A stretch of DNA of 64,000 bases from Gammaproteobacteria bacterium (GTDB lineage Bacteria; Pseudomonadota; Gammaproteobacteria; SZUA-229). A program made the translations under genes and the position numbers. The stretch spans positions 1-64,000 of the forward strand of contig JAOULX010000004.1 of assembly GCA_029881795.1 (NCBI GenBank), read 5' to 3'. The notes below the pieces were generated by a model, which saw only the letters and a list, made by a program, of their open reading frames with translations, did not search any database and was not told where the DNA came from. Positions 28,849 through 37,053 of this stretch are shown here, piece by piece. Each line of letters starts with the position of its first letter. Position 1 is the stretch's first letter.

Positions 28849-28908
28849 CTAAGTCCACGCTGTCACTCAAGCCACTAGATAGCAGTAACAGCGTTTTTCA
28901 GCGCCGCA

Positions 28909-29994
28909 TTATTGCACAGCAAACAGTTCACCATTAATACTGCTAAACATTATCATGCCGGAATATGCCACCGGAGCAGACAAAATTTTATCTGAGGCCC
29001 TGTATTTCCATAATAATTTACCGCTATCATTAATCGCATAGAGGTGAGTATCATGACTGCCTATATAGGTAATATCAGATGCTATGGTTGGCGATGATAA
29101 AACAGCACCAGCCGTTTTGTATTCCCAGATCCGTTTACCGGTATCCTTATTCAGCGAATAGACATAGCTGTCGCCACTGCCAAAAATGATGCTGTCATCA
29201 TTGATCGCGGGGGACGAATAGACCCGGCCAGCTGTTTTCTTGTTCCAAACTTCCTGACCTGTTTTCTGATTAATTGCATACAGGCGTTTGTTATCACTGC
29301 CAAAATAAAGTTTTTCATCATCCAGTGCCGGTGATGAATAAATCCGGCTGCCTACTCTGAATTTCCACTGTTCCTGACCAGAGCGAGTATTGATGGCATA
29401 CATATAACCATCTAGGCTTGAGACATAAGCATACTTGTCCTTTACAGCCGGTGAGGTTGGAATGCCGCCACTGGTTTTAAAGCTCCACACTTCGGCACCG
29501 GTTTCAGCATTAACCGCATACAAGTGCATATCTTCACTGCCAAAGTAAACGACACCATCATAGATCGTAGGCGCTGAATAAATCTGTCCTTTGGTACGGA
29601 AACTCCATAACGTTGAGCCATTATTGGCATCCACGGCATACAGATTACCGTCCCAACTGGCAATGTAAACCGCATCACCTGCAACCGCTACGGCCACTTC
29701 TATATTTCCACCGGTACGGAATTTCCAGAGGATTGTGCCGTCTGAGGCATCTAAAGCATATAAATTACCGTCTTTTCCGCCCAGATAAACCCGGTTATCA
29801 ACTGCTATGGGGGAAGCGTAGCTTTTATCTGGCAAGCTGTATTTCCACTTCAATTTATCCAGCTCATCGATTCCAGCACTATCGGATATACCCGAATGCA
29901 TTGCATCACCACGGTACATCATCGATACGCCACCACAACCCGAGAGTATCAGCACCAAACCACAAACTAAGACAACTTTCATGCGCGATAACAT
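28909..29994 (-). CDS. BamB-like PQQ beta-propeller lipoprotein
   Basis: The 361-residue protein has a lipoprotein signal with lipobox LSGC (Cys about 20) and seven to eight near-regular 40-residue PQQ-like repeats. The repeated features are YFGSxDxxLYAIN and GxxxWxFKTxGxIYSSP. This is the fold of BamB, the outer-membrane assembly lipoprotein, but the repeats are more regular than usual and the gene is not in the hisS-bamB-der context. It could be BamB itself or a related outer-membrane propeller. No PQQ-enzyme catalytic residues were recognised. Confidence 0.75.
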   Translation of the reverse strand: MLSRMKVVLVCGLVLILSGCGGVSMMYRGDAMHSGISDSAGIDELDKLKWKYSLPDKSYASPIAVDNRVYLGGKDGNLYALDASDGTILWKFRTGGNIEVAVAVAGDAVYIASWDGNLYAVDANNGSTLWSFRTKGQIYSAPTIYDGVVYFGSEDMHLYAVNAETGAEVWSFKTSGGIPTSPAVKDKYAYVSSLDGYMYAINTRSGQEQWKFRVGSRIYSSPALDDEKLYFGSDNKRLYAINQKTGQEVWNKKTAGRVYSSPAINDDSIIFGSGDSYVYSLNKDTGKRIWEYKTAGAVLSSPTIASDITYIGSHDTHLYAINDSGKLLWKYRASDKILSAPVAYSGMIMFSSINGELFAVQ

Positions 29995-30115
29995 AAAAAC
30001 TCCATCAAACTTTATAATATTTTAATTAAAACAGACTGAAATTCTTTAATATTCTAATAACAATCATACGGATACAGTTACTTTAGCACAATTTACATTA
30101 AAAATTGATGAAAGC

Positions 30116-31180
30116 TTATTGATCCTTGCCGCAATGACATAACAATTCGTATGAAATGGTCGATGCCGCCTCGGCAACCTCATTAATATCCAGCGGCCCG
30201 CCCCACAAAGTGACTTCATCACCGATGTTTACCGTGCTGTCACAGTCGCTGATATCTACACAGATCATATCCATCGAAACCTGGCCGACTAAGGCCAAGC
30301 GCTGACCATTAAGCCATACCGGTGTACCATTATTTGCATGACGCGGGTAACCATCGCCATAGCCAATACCGACAACAGCAATTTGACTATCCCGACTACT
30401 TCGCCAGAGACTTCCATAACCCAGTGCCTGGCCAGCGCTGAGGGAATTGATCGCAATCACCTGACTGGTTAATGTCATCACCGGCTTTAAACCAAAATCA
30501 GCGGCAGCTCGATGCCCGAACGGGGATGCGCCATAAAGCATTATACCGGGGCGTACCCAGTGCTGAATGGCATTTGGCATCGACAGTATCGCCGCAGAAT
30601 TGGCCAGACTGGCTTCCAGTCCTAGTGCTTGCTGACACTGATTAAACCGATCAAGCTGAATCTGATTAAAAGCGGATGCGCTATCATCAGCATTAGCAAA
30701 GTGACTCATCAGCCGCAGCTGCGCGACTACGGGCGCATCATTCAACTGTTGAGCTGCCAACAGCGCCTGCTCCGGCGCGATACCCAGCCGATGCATACCG
30801 GTATCGATTTTTAACCAGCAATTAATACGCTGTGCAGAATCGGCCTGTGACAACAGCTGAATTTGCCACTGTTGATGACAGACCGGTTGCAGATCAAAAT
30901 CCAGGCATTGTTGTAATTGATACTGATTCTGAAACCCCTGTAAAACCATAATAGCCGCATTAATGCCATCAGCTCTTAAAACCAGAGCCTCTTCAATGCA
31001 GGCCACCGCCAGCGCGTCAACCCTGCTCTGCAGATGCCGGGCAACCGCAAGCATGCCATGGCCATAGGCATTGGCTTTGATCACTGCAATAATATTGGCA
31101 TCAGCTGAATACTGACGCACTATTGAAAGGTTATGCGTTAATGCATCAAAATCTATTTTAAGCCGCGCACTGCGTTGCAT
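30116..31180 (-). CDS. alr: Alanine racemase
   Basis: The 354-residue protein has the PLP lysine motif VIKANAYGHG (about 32-41) in the N-terminal barrel and the GIGYGDGYPR motif near 250, with the catalytic Tyr in the C-terminal half. It converts L-alanine to D-alanine for peptidoglycan. The ATG overlaps the dnaB stop by 1 bp, showing translational coupling; alr following dnaB is common in Gammaproteobacteria. Confidence 0.96.
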   Translation of the reverse strand: MQRSARLKIDFDALTHNLSIVRQYSADANIIAVIKANAYGHGMLAVARHLQSRVDALAVACIEEALVLRADGINAAIMVLQGFQNQYQLQQCLDFDLQPVCHQQWQIQLLSQADSAQRINCWLKIDTGMHRLGIAPEQALLAAQQLNDAPVVAQLRLMSHFANADDSASAFNQIQLDRFNQCQQALGLEASLANSAAILSMPNAIQHWVRPGIMLYGASPFGHRAAADFGLKPVMTLTSQVIAINSLSAGQALGYGSLWRSSRDSQIAVVGIGYGDGYPRHANNGTPVWLNGQRLALVGQVSMDMICVDISDCDSTVNIGDEVTLWGGPLDINEVAEAASTISYELLCHCGKDQ

Positions 31181-32574
31181 TAAAACCCATCACCGTCATA
31201 AACTTCGGGCATATGATTTTCAAAACGCGTGTATTTACCAAGGAATGTTAAACGACAGGTACCGATCGGACCATTTCTTTGTTTCGCGATGATAATTTCG
31301 GCAGTGCCTTTTTGTTCACTGTCTTCGTTATACACTTCATCACGATAAATGAAGATGATTAAATCGGCATCCTGCTCAATCGCACCCGACTCACGTAAAT
31401 CTGACATAACCGGGCGTTTATTCGGCCGCTGCTCCAGACTTCGGTTTAACTGAGACAATGCAATGACAGGTACTTCCAGCTCTTTTGCCAGCGCCTTTAA
31501 GGAGCGTGAAATTTCCGATACTTCAGCGGTTCTGTTTTCTGACGCTGACTTTGCACTGCCCTGCATTAACTGTAGATAATCAATCACAATCAAGTCCAGA
31601 CCATGTTCTCTTTTTAAACGTCGGGCACGGGCGCGTAATTCTGAAGGCGACAAGGCAGCGGTATCATCAACAAAAACCTTGGTCTGCGATAACATACTGA
31701 CTGTGGATGTGATTCTGGCCCAGTCATCATCTTTGATCTGGCCGGTGCGCAAATTATGCTGATCAATACGTCCGAGCGACGAAATCATACGCATCGAAAG
31801 TGACTCGCCTGGCATTTCCATACTGAATACCGCGACGGTTTTACCGTTACCAATCGCTGCATTTTCGGCCAGATTCATCGCGAATGTGGTTTTACCCATC
31901 GATGGGCGCCCTGCAACAATAATCAGCTCGCCAGCTTGCAAGCCCGATGTCATTTCATCAAACTTATCAAAACCCGTGGCAATACCGGTAATTGCACCTT
32001 CATTCTGGTAGAGCTGATCAATCTGATCGACGGTATTTTTTAACAGCGCATTCATGCCGACAAAACCTTTCTGGTTTCTGGCACCTTGTTCCGCTATTTT
32101 AAAGACACTTCGCTCCGCTGAATCAAGCAAATCACGGCTGTCACGCCCTTCCTGATTATAGGCACTGTCGGCAATTTCAATACCGACCGCTGCGAGCTGA
32201 CGTAAGATGGATTTCTCGCGCACGATATCAGCATAGGCTTTTATATTGGCGGCCGTTGGGGTTTCTTTTGCCAGTCGCCCCAGATATGACAGACCACCAG
32301 CCTGTTCAAGCTCATCTGTTGACTGCAAATGCTGTGACAAGGTGACCGCATCATTGGGCACGTCTTTGGCTTCTAGCTGCTGAATCGCCCGAAAAATTAA
32401 TCGATGATCATGCCGATAAAAGTCACCATCGCTGACTCTGTCCGCGATTTTCTCCCACGCTCTGTTATCCAGCATCAAGCCGCCTAAAACGGCCTGTTCT
32501 GCTTCTATTGAATGCGGTGGGACTTTTAGCTGACTAACTTCTGTGTCGCCTGAATAAGATATCATTTCTGCCAT
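31180..32574 (-). CDS. dnaB: Replicative DNA helicase DnaB
   Basis: The 464-residue protein has the N-terminal helical domain (PPHSIEAEQAVLGGLM), Walker A AGRPSMGKTTFAMN, Walker B LIVIDYLQLM and the arginine-finger region GPIGTCRLTF. It is a hexameric helicase that unwinds DNA at the replication fork. No intein is seen. A 220-bp gap with two hairpins separates it from rplI, so it may also have its own promoter. Confidence 0.97.
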   Translation of the reverse strand: MAEMISYSGDTEVSQLKVPPHSIEAEQAVLGGLMLDNRAWEKIADRVSDGDFYRHDHRLIFRAIQQLEAKDVPNDAVTLSQHLQSTDELEQAGGLSYLGRLAKETPTAANIKAYADIVREKSILRQLAAVGIEIADSAYNQEGRDSRDLLDSAERSVFKIAEQGARNQKGFVGMNALLKNTVDQIDQLYQNEGAITGIATGFDKFDEMTSGLQAGELIIVAGRPSMGKTTFAMNLAENAAIGNGKTVAVFSMEMPGESLSMRMISSLGRIDQHNLRTGQIKDDDWARITSTVSMLSQTKVFVDDTAALSPSELRARARRLKREHGLDLIVIDYLQLMQGSAKSASENRTAEVSEISRSLKALAKELEVPVIALSQLNRSLEQRPNKRPVMSDLRESGAIEQDADLIIFIYRDEVYNEDSEQKGTAEIIIAKQRNGPIGTCRLTFLGKYTRFENHMPEVYDGDGF

Positions 32575-32713
32575 ATAGAAATTAAAACATACGCCCTGTT
32601 CTCTAGCAATGAATCACTGTCAATATATCAAGAAAATATAGAACAGCAGGAATTAGCGAGGTTACTAGAGACAAATATTCATTTATTGTTTAAATATAAG
32701 ACAACGAACACAC

Positions 32714-32747
32714 AAAAGCCTGCCCGGAATGACCCGGACAGGCTTTT
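32714..32747. terminator. Hairpin, possible attenuating terminator after rplI
   Basis: AAAAGCCTG-C-CCGG (32714-32727) and CCGG-A-CAGGCTTTT (32734-32747) pair with one mismatch around a 6-base loop. On the minus strand the 3' arm ends CTTTTGTG, so the T-run is short. It probably reduces rather than stops read-through from rplI into dnaB. Confidence 0.6.
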
Positions 32748-32759
32748 GTTTTCAGTATT

Positions 32760-32790
32760 CATCAGCCGGGCATATTCTGGCCGGCTGATG
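32760..32790. repeat. Perfect 10-bp inverted repeat directly after rplI
   Basis: CATCAGCCGG (32760-32769) and CCGGCTGATG (32781-32790) are perfectly complementary around an 11-base loop. There is no T-run. It begins 2 bp after the rplI stop and may protect the 3' end of the ribosomal-protein mRNA, working together with the second hairpin. Confidence 0.65.
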
Positions 32791-32792
32791 AA

Positions 32793-33248
32793 TTACTCTT
32801 CTTCCTGGCCTATAACAGTCAGTTTTAGAGTAGCATCAACATCAGTTAACAGGTGGACCGCAATATCGTATTCACCGGCCTGACGAATCGCACCATGAGG
32901 CATACGGATTTCACGCTTAGCCAACTCAGTACCTAGGGCAGTCACGTGCTCAGCCAGATCAACCGGGCCAACAGAACCGAATAATTTGCCTTCGTTACCG
33001 GCGCGAACGGTAATGGTAACTTCCATACCGTCCAGCTTGGCTTTACGTGCTTCAGCCGCAGCCAAGGCATCAGCCGCCTGTTTTTCAAGCTCAGCACGAC
33101 GTGCTTCAAAAGCCTCTAAATTTTCAGCTGTTGCTGATGTTGCTTTGCCTTGTGGTAACAAGAAGTTACGCGCAAATCCAGACTTTACGTTTACTTTATC
33201 GCCCAGAGTACCTAAACGATCCACTTTTTCAAGTAATATGACTTCCAT
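32793..33248 (-). CDS. rplI: 50S ribosomal protein L9
   Basis: The protein begins [19 protein letters not shown] and has the L9 signature [13 protein letters not shown], a long connecting helix and the C-terminal domain with [17 protein letters not shown] 33248 is preferred over the GTG one codon earlier because a GAGGG site lies upstream. The 151 residues are the normal length. It is part of the rpsF-rpsR-rplI block. Confidence 0.97.
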   Translation of the reverse strand: MEVILLEKVDRLGTLGDKVNVKSGFARNFLLPQGKATSATAENLEAFEARRAELEKQAADALAAAEARKAKLDGMEVTITVRAGNEGKLFGSVGPVDLAEHVTALGTELAKREIRMPHGAIRQAGEYDIAVHLLTDVDATLKLTVIGQEEE

Positions 33249-33307
33249 CACTTATACCCTCTATTTTATTTTTCAGCCTGATCATCAGACTGAAAAGAAA
33301 CTTTAAT

Positions 33308-34210
33308 TTACGATTGTGTTGCCGGCGATATCAATTTTCTGACATCAACCCAGGCATCTAACAAACCCAGTACTGCTAAAATGACCGTCACTTGCGGGAT
33401 CAGTAATAGCAAAATATAAAAACCGAACATCCAGCCTCTGGACAACTGCTTTTTGGCAATAACACCGTGCATGATAGCCGTGCCCTGTACAAGTGTCATT
33501 GTCAGCATCACTAGCATTGACCCCAGTACCCAGTCGTTATCAACAAAGGTATTAGCAACTAAAAATAACAGCGCAGCTGATGCAAACACTTTACCAAGGC
33601 GCAGCTCGTTAAATTCACGAGCCAAACCACCTGGGTTAAACAGACCAGCCTGCCACCAGCGTGCTATCAATAAACCTATCAGGATATTGAATATCACTAC
33701 TATTGACAGCAAACCAATCACCGCATGTGAAAACAGCTGTAACAAGTTTTCCAGTTTCTGTGGGTCAACCCGTGTACCCGACTGCTCTAAAGCCGGTTTT
33801 AAAATCTGCTCAAAGGCCTCACGCCAAGTTTCCCCCATAGAGGGAAACAATAGGTATAAGCCCGTTACTATCAGCAAACCTAAAACAGTTAATAACTGCA
33901 GGCTCAGTGTTAACGAAACACTTTGCCTTAATACATAAGCAATAAGACCGGCAGGCAACCACAAAAACAGCAGGTAACCGGCAGCCAGTACAGGTGCGCC
34001 GAATATAACCCAACTCATCACCAGTACTGCCAGAGCGGCGATCGCTGTTACTTTGAATGCAGCTTCTTTGTCCTGATGCAACACCACCAAGATAAGTGCC
34101 GCTGCACTGATCCAGGAAAACGGCATTAATATGATGGAAAGCAGCGCACTGCTAGCCATCACCAGAGCCGCCTGGCTCGGCCCCCGAAGGATAAATCGAG
34201 CCAGTACCAT
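33308..34210 (-). CDS. DUF2232 (YybS-like) membrane protein
   Basis: The 300-residue protein has about eight predicted membrane segments across its length and few charged residues. Its place between rpsR and rplI and its topology match DUF2232/YybS-like proteins that occupy this position in many Gammaproteobacteria. The function is not known. It starts 18 bp after rpsR, in the same operon. Confidence 0.8.
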   Translation of the reverse strand: MVLARFILRGPSQAALVMASSALLSIILMPFSWISAAALILVVLHQDKEAAFKVTAIAALAVLVMSWVIFGAPVLAAGYLLFLWLPAGLIAYVLRQSVSLTLSLQLLTVLGLLIVTGLYLLFPSMGETWREAFEQILKPALEQSGTRVDPQKLENLLQLFSHAVIGLLSIVVIFNILIGLLIARWWQAGLFNPGGLAREFNELRLGKVFASAALLFLVANTFVDNDWVLGSMLVMLTMTLVQGTAIMHGVIAKKQLSRGWMFGFYILLLLIPQVTVILAVLGLLDAWVDVRKLISPATQS

Positions 34211-34228
34211 GCTCAGCTCAGCCCCTTA

Positions 34229-34450
34229 TCAGTGGCGATCTGTATAAGGAATTAACGCCAGATAACGAGCGCGTTTAATCGCCGTTGATAACTGACGCTG
34301 ATATTTAGCACCGGTGCCTGTCACACGACTCGGTACAATTTTACCGGCTTCGCTGACATAGTTTTTTAACAAGTCCAGATCTTTATAATCGATAATGTTA
34401 CTGCTATCACCGCTAAAGCGGCAGAATTTTTTACGACGGAAAAATGCCAT
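34229..34450 (-). CDS. rpsR: 30S ribosomal protein S18
   Basis: The protein of about 73 residues begins [14 protein letters not shown] and carries the S18 signature [15 protein letters not shown] and [21 protein letters not shown]. The start is ATG 34450 with GAGG upstream; the ATG at 34465 lies in the ribosome-site region and adds five non-family residues. S18 binds 16S rRNA as a heterodimer with S6. Confidence 0.97.
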   Translation of the reverse strand: MAFFRRKKFCRFSGDSSNIIDYKDLDLLKNYVSEAGKIVPSRVTGTGAKYQRQLSTAIKRARYLALIPYTDRH

Positions 34451-34511
34451 GTTTGTATTCCTCATTTACCAGCCTGATCAATCAAACCGGTATCAACAAT
34501 AATTATATGAA

Positions 34512-34937
34512 TTACTCGGCTGCAGCAGCTTTATCATCCGCTGCTTCATCAAGATCATCGTCATCATCCTGTTCTTCATCATCTACAGGTGCTGCGCGCT
34601 CAGTTTTCTTCTCTTCGTCTTTCTCTTTCATCAATAATGATGCTTCAGTAATCGCTTCTTTGCGTTTGATAATTAAATTACGCAATACAGCATCATTGAA
34701 TTTGAAAGCCGACTCAAGCTCAGACAGAGCTTCGCCATTGCACTCTACATTCATTAAAATATAATGTGCTTTGTGGATTTTGTTGATGGGATACGCTAAC
34801 TGGCGACGACCCCAGTCTTCTAGACGATGGATATTTCCACCAAAAGACTCGATCATGCTGCGATAACGATCGATCATAGCGTTAACTTGATCGCTTTGGT
34901 CTGGATGAACCAGAAATACTACTTCATAATGACGCAT
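34512..34937 (-). CDS. rpsF: 30S ribosomal protein S6
   Basis: The 141-residue protein begins [18 protein letters not shown] and shows the S6 fold through residue about 95. The C-terminal tail is long and very acidic ([16 protein letters not shown]), longer than in many relatives; in E. coli the S6 tail is extended by RimK with glutamates. It is the first gene of the block, and its leader can hide the ribosome site (34945-34998). Confidence 0.96.
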   Translation of the reverse strand: MRHYEVVFLVHPDQSDQVNAMIDRYRSMIESFGGNIHRLEDWGRRQLAYPINKIHKAHYILMNVECNGEALSELESAFKFNDAVLRNLIIKRKEAITEASLLMKEKDEEKKTERAAPVDDEEQDDDDDLDEAADDKAAAAE

Positions 34938-34944
34938 TTACATG

Positions 34945-34998
34945 CTCCTTACGGTTAGATGCCCCCTGCACCTGTAATCAGGCCAGTGAAGCAAGGAG
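34945..34998 (-). promoter_or_regulatory. rpsF leader: probable S6:S18-binding autoregulatory RNA
   Basis: In the rpsF mRNA, CUCCUUGC (plus 34991-34998) pairs over 8 bp with GUAAGGAG (plus 34945-34952), which contains the rpsF ribosome site. A CCG triplet (plus 34952-34954) lies at the base of the paired 3' strand, and an inner GCCUG-AUUA-CAGGU hairpin can form. A sequestered ribosome site with a conserved CCG is the hallmark of the S6:S18 leader motif known from many bacteria. The fold was judged by eye. Confidence 0.55.
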
Positions 34999-35168
34999 TA
35001 AAAATTACAAGCCGCGTATTCTAATTAGCTACGCCCCCACAAGCAAGCTAAATCACTGGTTTTTGGCTTTTATCATGCCTTTTACTATGATTACCGCTAT
35101 ATTTTACTCAGGATCCCGTAAAAACGGCGCGATATGCCTAAAAACAATAATACGGGTTAAAAGCATAA

Positions 35169-36920
35169 ATGACGCAAACAACTATTAATCTCATTATTTT
35201 TAAAATCGGCCCGGTACCCTGCTGCGTCGATTCTAACTCTGTCCAGGTGGTAATCGAACCACCGGACCATATCACAGCGATACCCGGCAGTAATGCACTG
35301 CGCCCTGGTTTATTCAGCCATATGAAAAAAACAGTGGCTGTTTATGATGTTCGTTCAAAATTCAGCTTATCGACCGGACAACGCGGTAAGATTCTGATTG
35401 CCAATATGCATCAACAACAATTTGGCTTCTGGGTCGACAACATCCAGGAAATTATTTCTTCCGATAAGGCTCGCTGGCAAGCACTGCCGGCAGAATGTCC
35501 AAAAGATATTTTTGACGGCATCCTGCTTTATAAAGAGCAACTAATCCTCAAAACCGACTTTGACAAACTGGCGCATGCCAACGTCAGCACGCAGACGCAA
35601 TTATTTATCAAACAATTCATAGCACCTGAACCTGAGCAGAATTCTGCCACTGAGATCGATTCTAATACCATCCCCACCAACAAAAAGACAGCAACATTGG
35701 GCAGCCAGCACGAACAAATCGCTCAAACGACAAGCCATACCTCAGACAAATCACCGCAAGCTGTTAGACCTCAATCTGTTGTGGCACCTAACCATCAGCA
35801 TACTGCTGTAGGCACTGCAGTCACTCCGCATGCGGATAAAAAACCTGCACCAACACCTGCAACCACACCTTCATTTACAGCCAGCGCTGCTAGCACCAGC
35901 ACCAGCACCAGCACCAGCACCAGCACCAGCACTAGCACTAGCACTAGCACTAGCACTAGCACTAGCAGGGCTGAGTCAGTTATAAAACCTGCTTCAGCAG
36001 CGGAAAGTCACAGCCCGGCTCAAACAATTACTCAGCCGCGCACAGCAACAAACACGGCGGCAAAGAAAAATATCACCCCAACCACGGCCGTCAATCCAGC
36101 AGCTCATTTATACTCAAATACAAGTGACATAAAAACCAGTATCAAGCCAGACCCGTTACAGAAACCAGCCACTGCAAAAACAGTTCCAGCTGAATCCGTG
36201 ACCGGCGCAGAAAAATCAGAACATACAGTCCGCCAGGCGAAACAAGCTTCCAATAAATTTTACGCCAGCATGTTTCTTTTAGCCGTAATAACTGCAGCTA
36301 TTACCGTGCCATTTATTGATTTCAAAAAATCCAGCTCTGGTTCTCAACCGTCACCAGTGGCACCGAGCAGACCATCGCAACTAGCACTCGATATAGTAAA
36401 TAATGAATCAGATTTAAATGATCACGTTACACCTGATAGTGTCGATAACACAGCAACTATGACACTAACAACAGAAACACCACCTGAACCAAAACAAAGT
36501 GCCAGCGATACACAAGAGATAGTATTTACTGATTCAGGCCTTCAAATCAGCAAACAAAAAGATACAATCGTTATCACTTTAGACGACAGCGAAGCTCGAC
36601 TTAACTCAGTCAGCACAAACACAAAACCCAATGCACTCACCCCCCAAGCGCTAAGCACAGCCAAAAATCCTGATAGCAACAATAAAACACAACACGCAGC
36701 CAGTAAAAACAGAATTTCAAATAACAAAACTTCCGCAACAAAACCTGAAAAAATTACTCATGTGGTCGTTAAAGGTGACACGCTATGGCATATAGCAAAG
36801 CGATATATACATGACCCGTTCAAATATAAACAAATCGCAAAGCTCAGCAGAATAAAAAACCCTGACCTTATTTACCCGGGCAATCGCATTATCATCATCA
36901 TTCACAAAAACAACAAATAA
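35169..36920 (+). CDS. CheW-like domain / transmembrane / LysM fusion protein
   Basis: The 583-residue protein has an N-terminal CheW-like domain (about 5-140: NLIIFKIG, VAVYDVRSKF, GFWVDNIQEII, LILKTDFDKL). A 220-residue Ser/Thr/Pro/Ala-rich linker follows, with a pure Ser-Thr repeat at residues 242-265. One membrane helix comes next (about 367-385, FYASMFLLAVITAAITVPF), then a second low-complexity region, and a C-terminal LysM domain (about 532-580, VVVKGDTLWHIAKRY and NPDLIYPGNRIII). Topology inferred: CheW inside, LysM in the periplasm on peptidoglycan. No kinase or receptor gene of a chemosensory array is adjacent. The architecture is not one I recognise; the function is unknown. Confidence 0.85.
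   Translation: MTQTTINLIIFKIGPVPCCVDSNSVQVVIEPPDHITAIPGSNALRPGLFSHMKKTVAVYDVRSKFSLSTGQRGKILIANMHQQQFGFWVDNIQEIISSDKARWQALPAECPKDIFDGILLYKEQLILKTDFDKLAHANVSTQTQLFIKQFIAPEPEQNSATEIDSNTIPTNKKTATLGSQHEQIAQTTSHTSDKSPQAVRPQSVVAPNHQHTAVGTAVTPHADKKPAPTPATTPSFTASAASTSTSTSTSTSTSTSTSTSTSTSTSRAESVIKPASAAESHSPAQTITQPRTATNTAAKKNITPTTAVNPAAHLYSNTSDIKTSIKPDPLQKPATAKTVPAESVTGAEKSEHTVRQAKQASNKFYASMFLLAVITAAITVPFIDFKKSSSGSQPSPVAPSRPSQLALDIVNNESDLNDHVTPDSVDNTATMTLTTETPPEPKQSASDTQEIVFTDSGLQISKQKDTIVITLDDSEARLNSVSTNTKPNALTPQALSTAKNPDSNNKTQHAASKNRISNNKTSATKPEKITHVVVKGDTLWHIAKRYIHDPFKYKQIAKLSRIKNPDLIYPGNRIIIIIHKNNK
35892..35963 (+). repeat. Hexanucleotide repeat, six AGCACC then six AGCACT
   Basis: Twelve in-frame 6-bp units encode (Ser-Thr)12 in the linker of the CheW-LysM protein. 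The first six are AGCACC and the last six AGCACT. Gain or loss of units keeps the frame, so it would change linker length only. Confidence 0.95.
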
Positions 36921-37053
36921 AATTGGCAGCAGAAATATTGCTTATAAAAATAACACACACAACACTTTACAACACCGATAACACATGTGTCCGCCATTGC
37001 TTGATCAGACAGATTTTAATATAAATAAACTAGGGTAATAAGTGTGTATAAAA

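Noticed and set aside
34444-34764. Antisense Ser-rich frame over rpsF
   Set aside because: It is the complement of the acidic S6 tail codons and has no independent support.
35892-35963. On/off phase variation by the hexanucleotide repeat
   Set aside because: Six-base units keep the reading frame, so only linker length would change.
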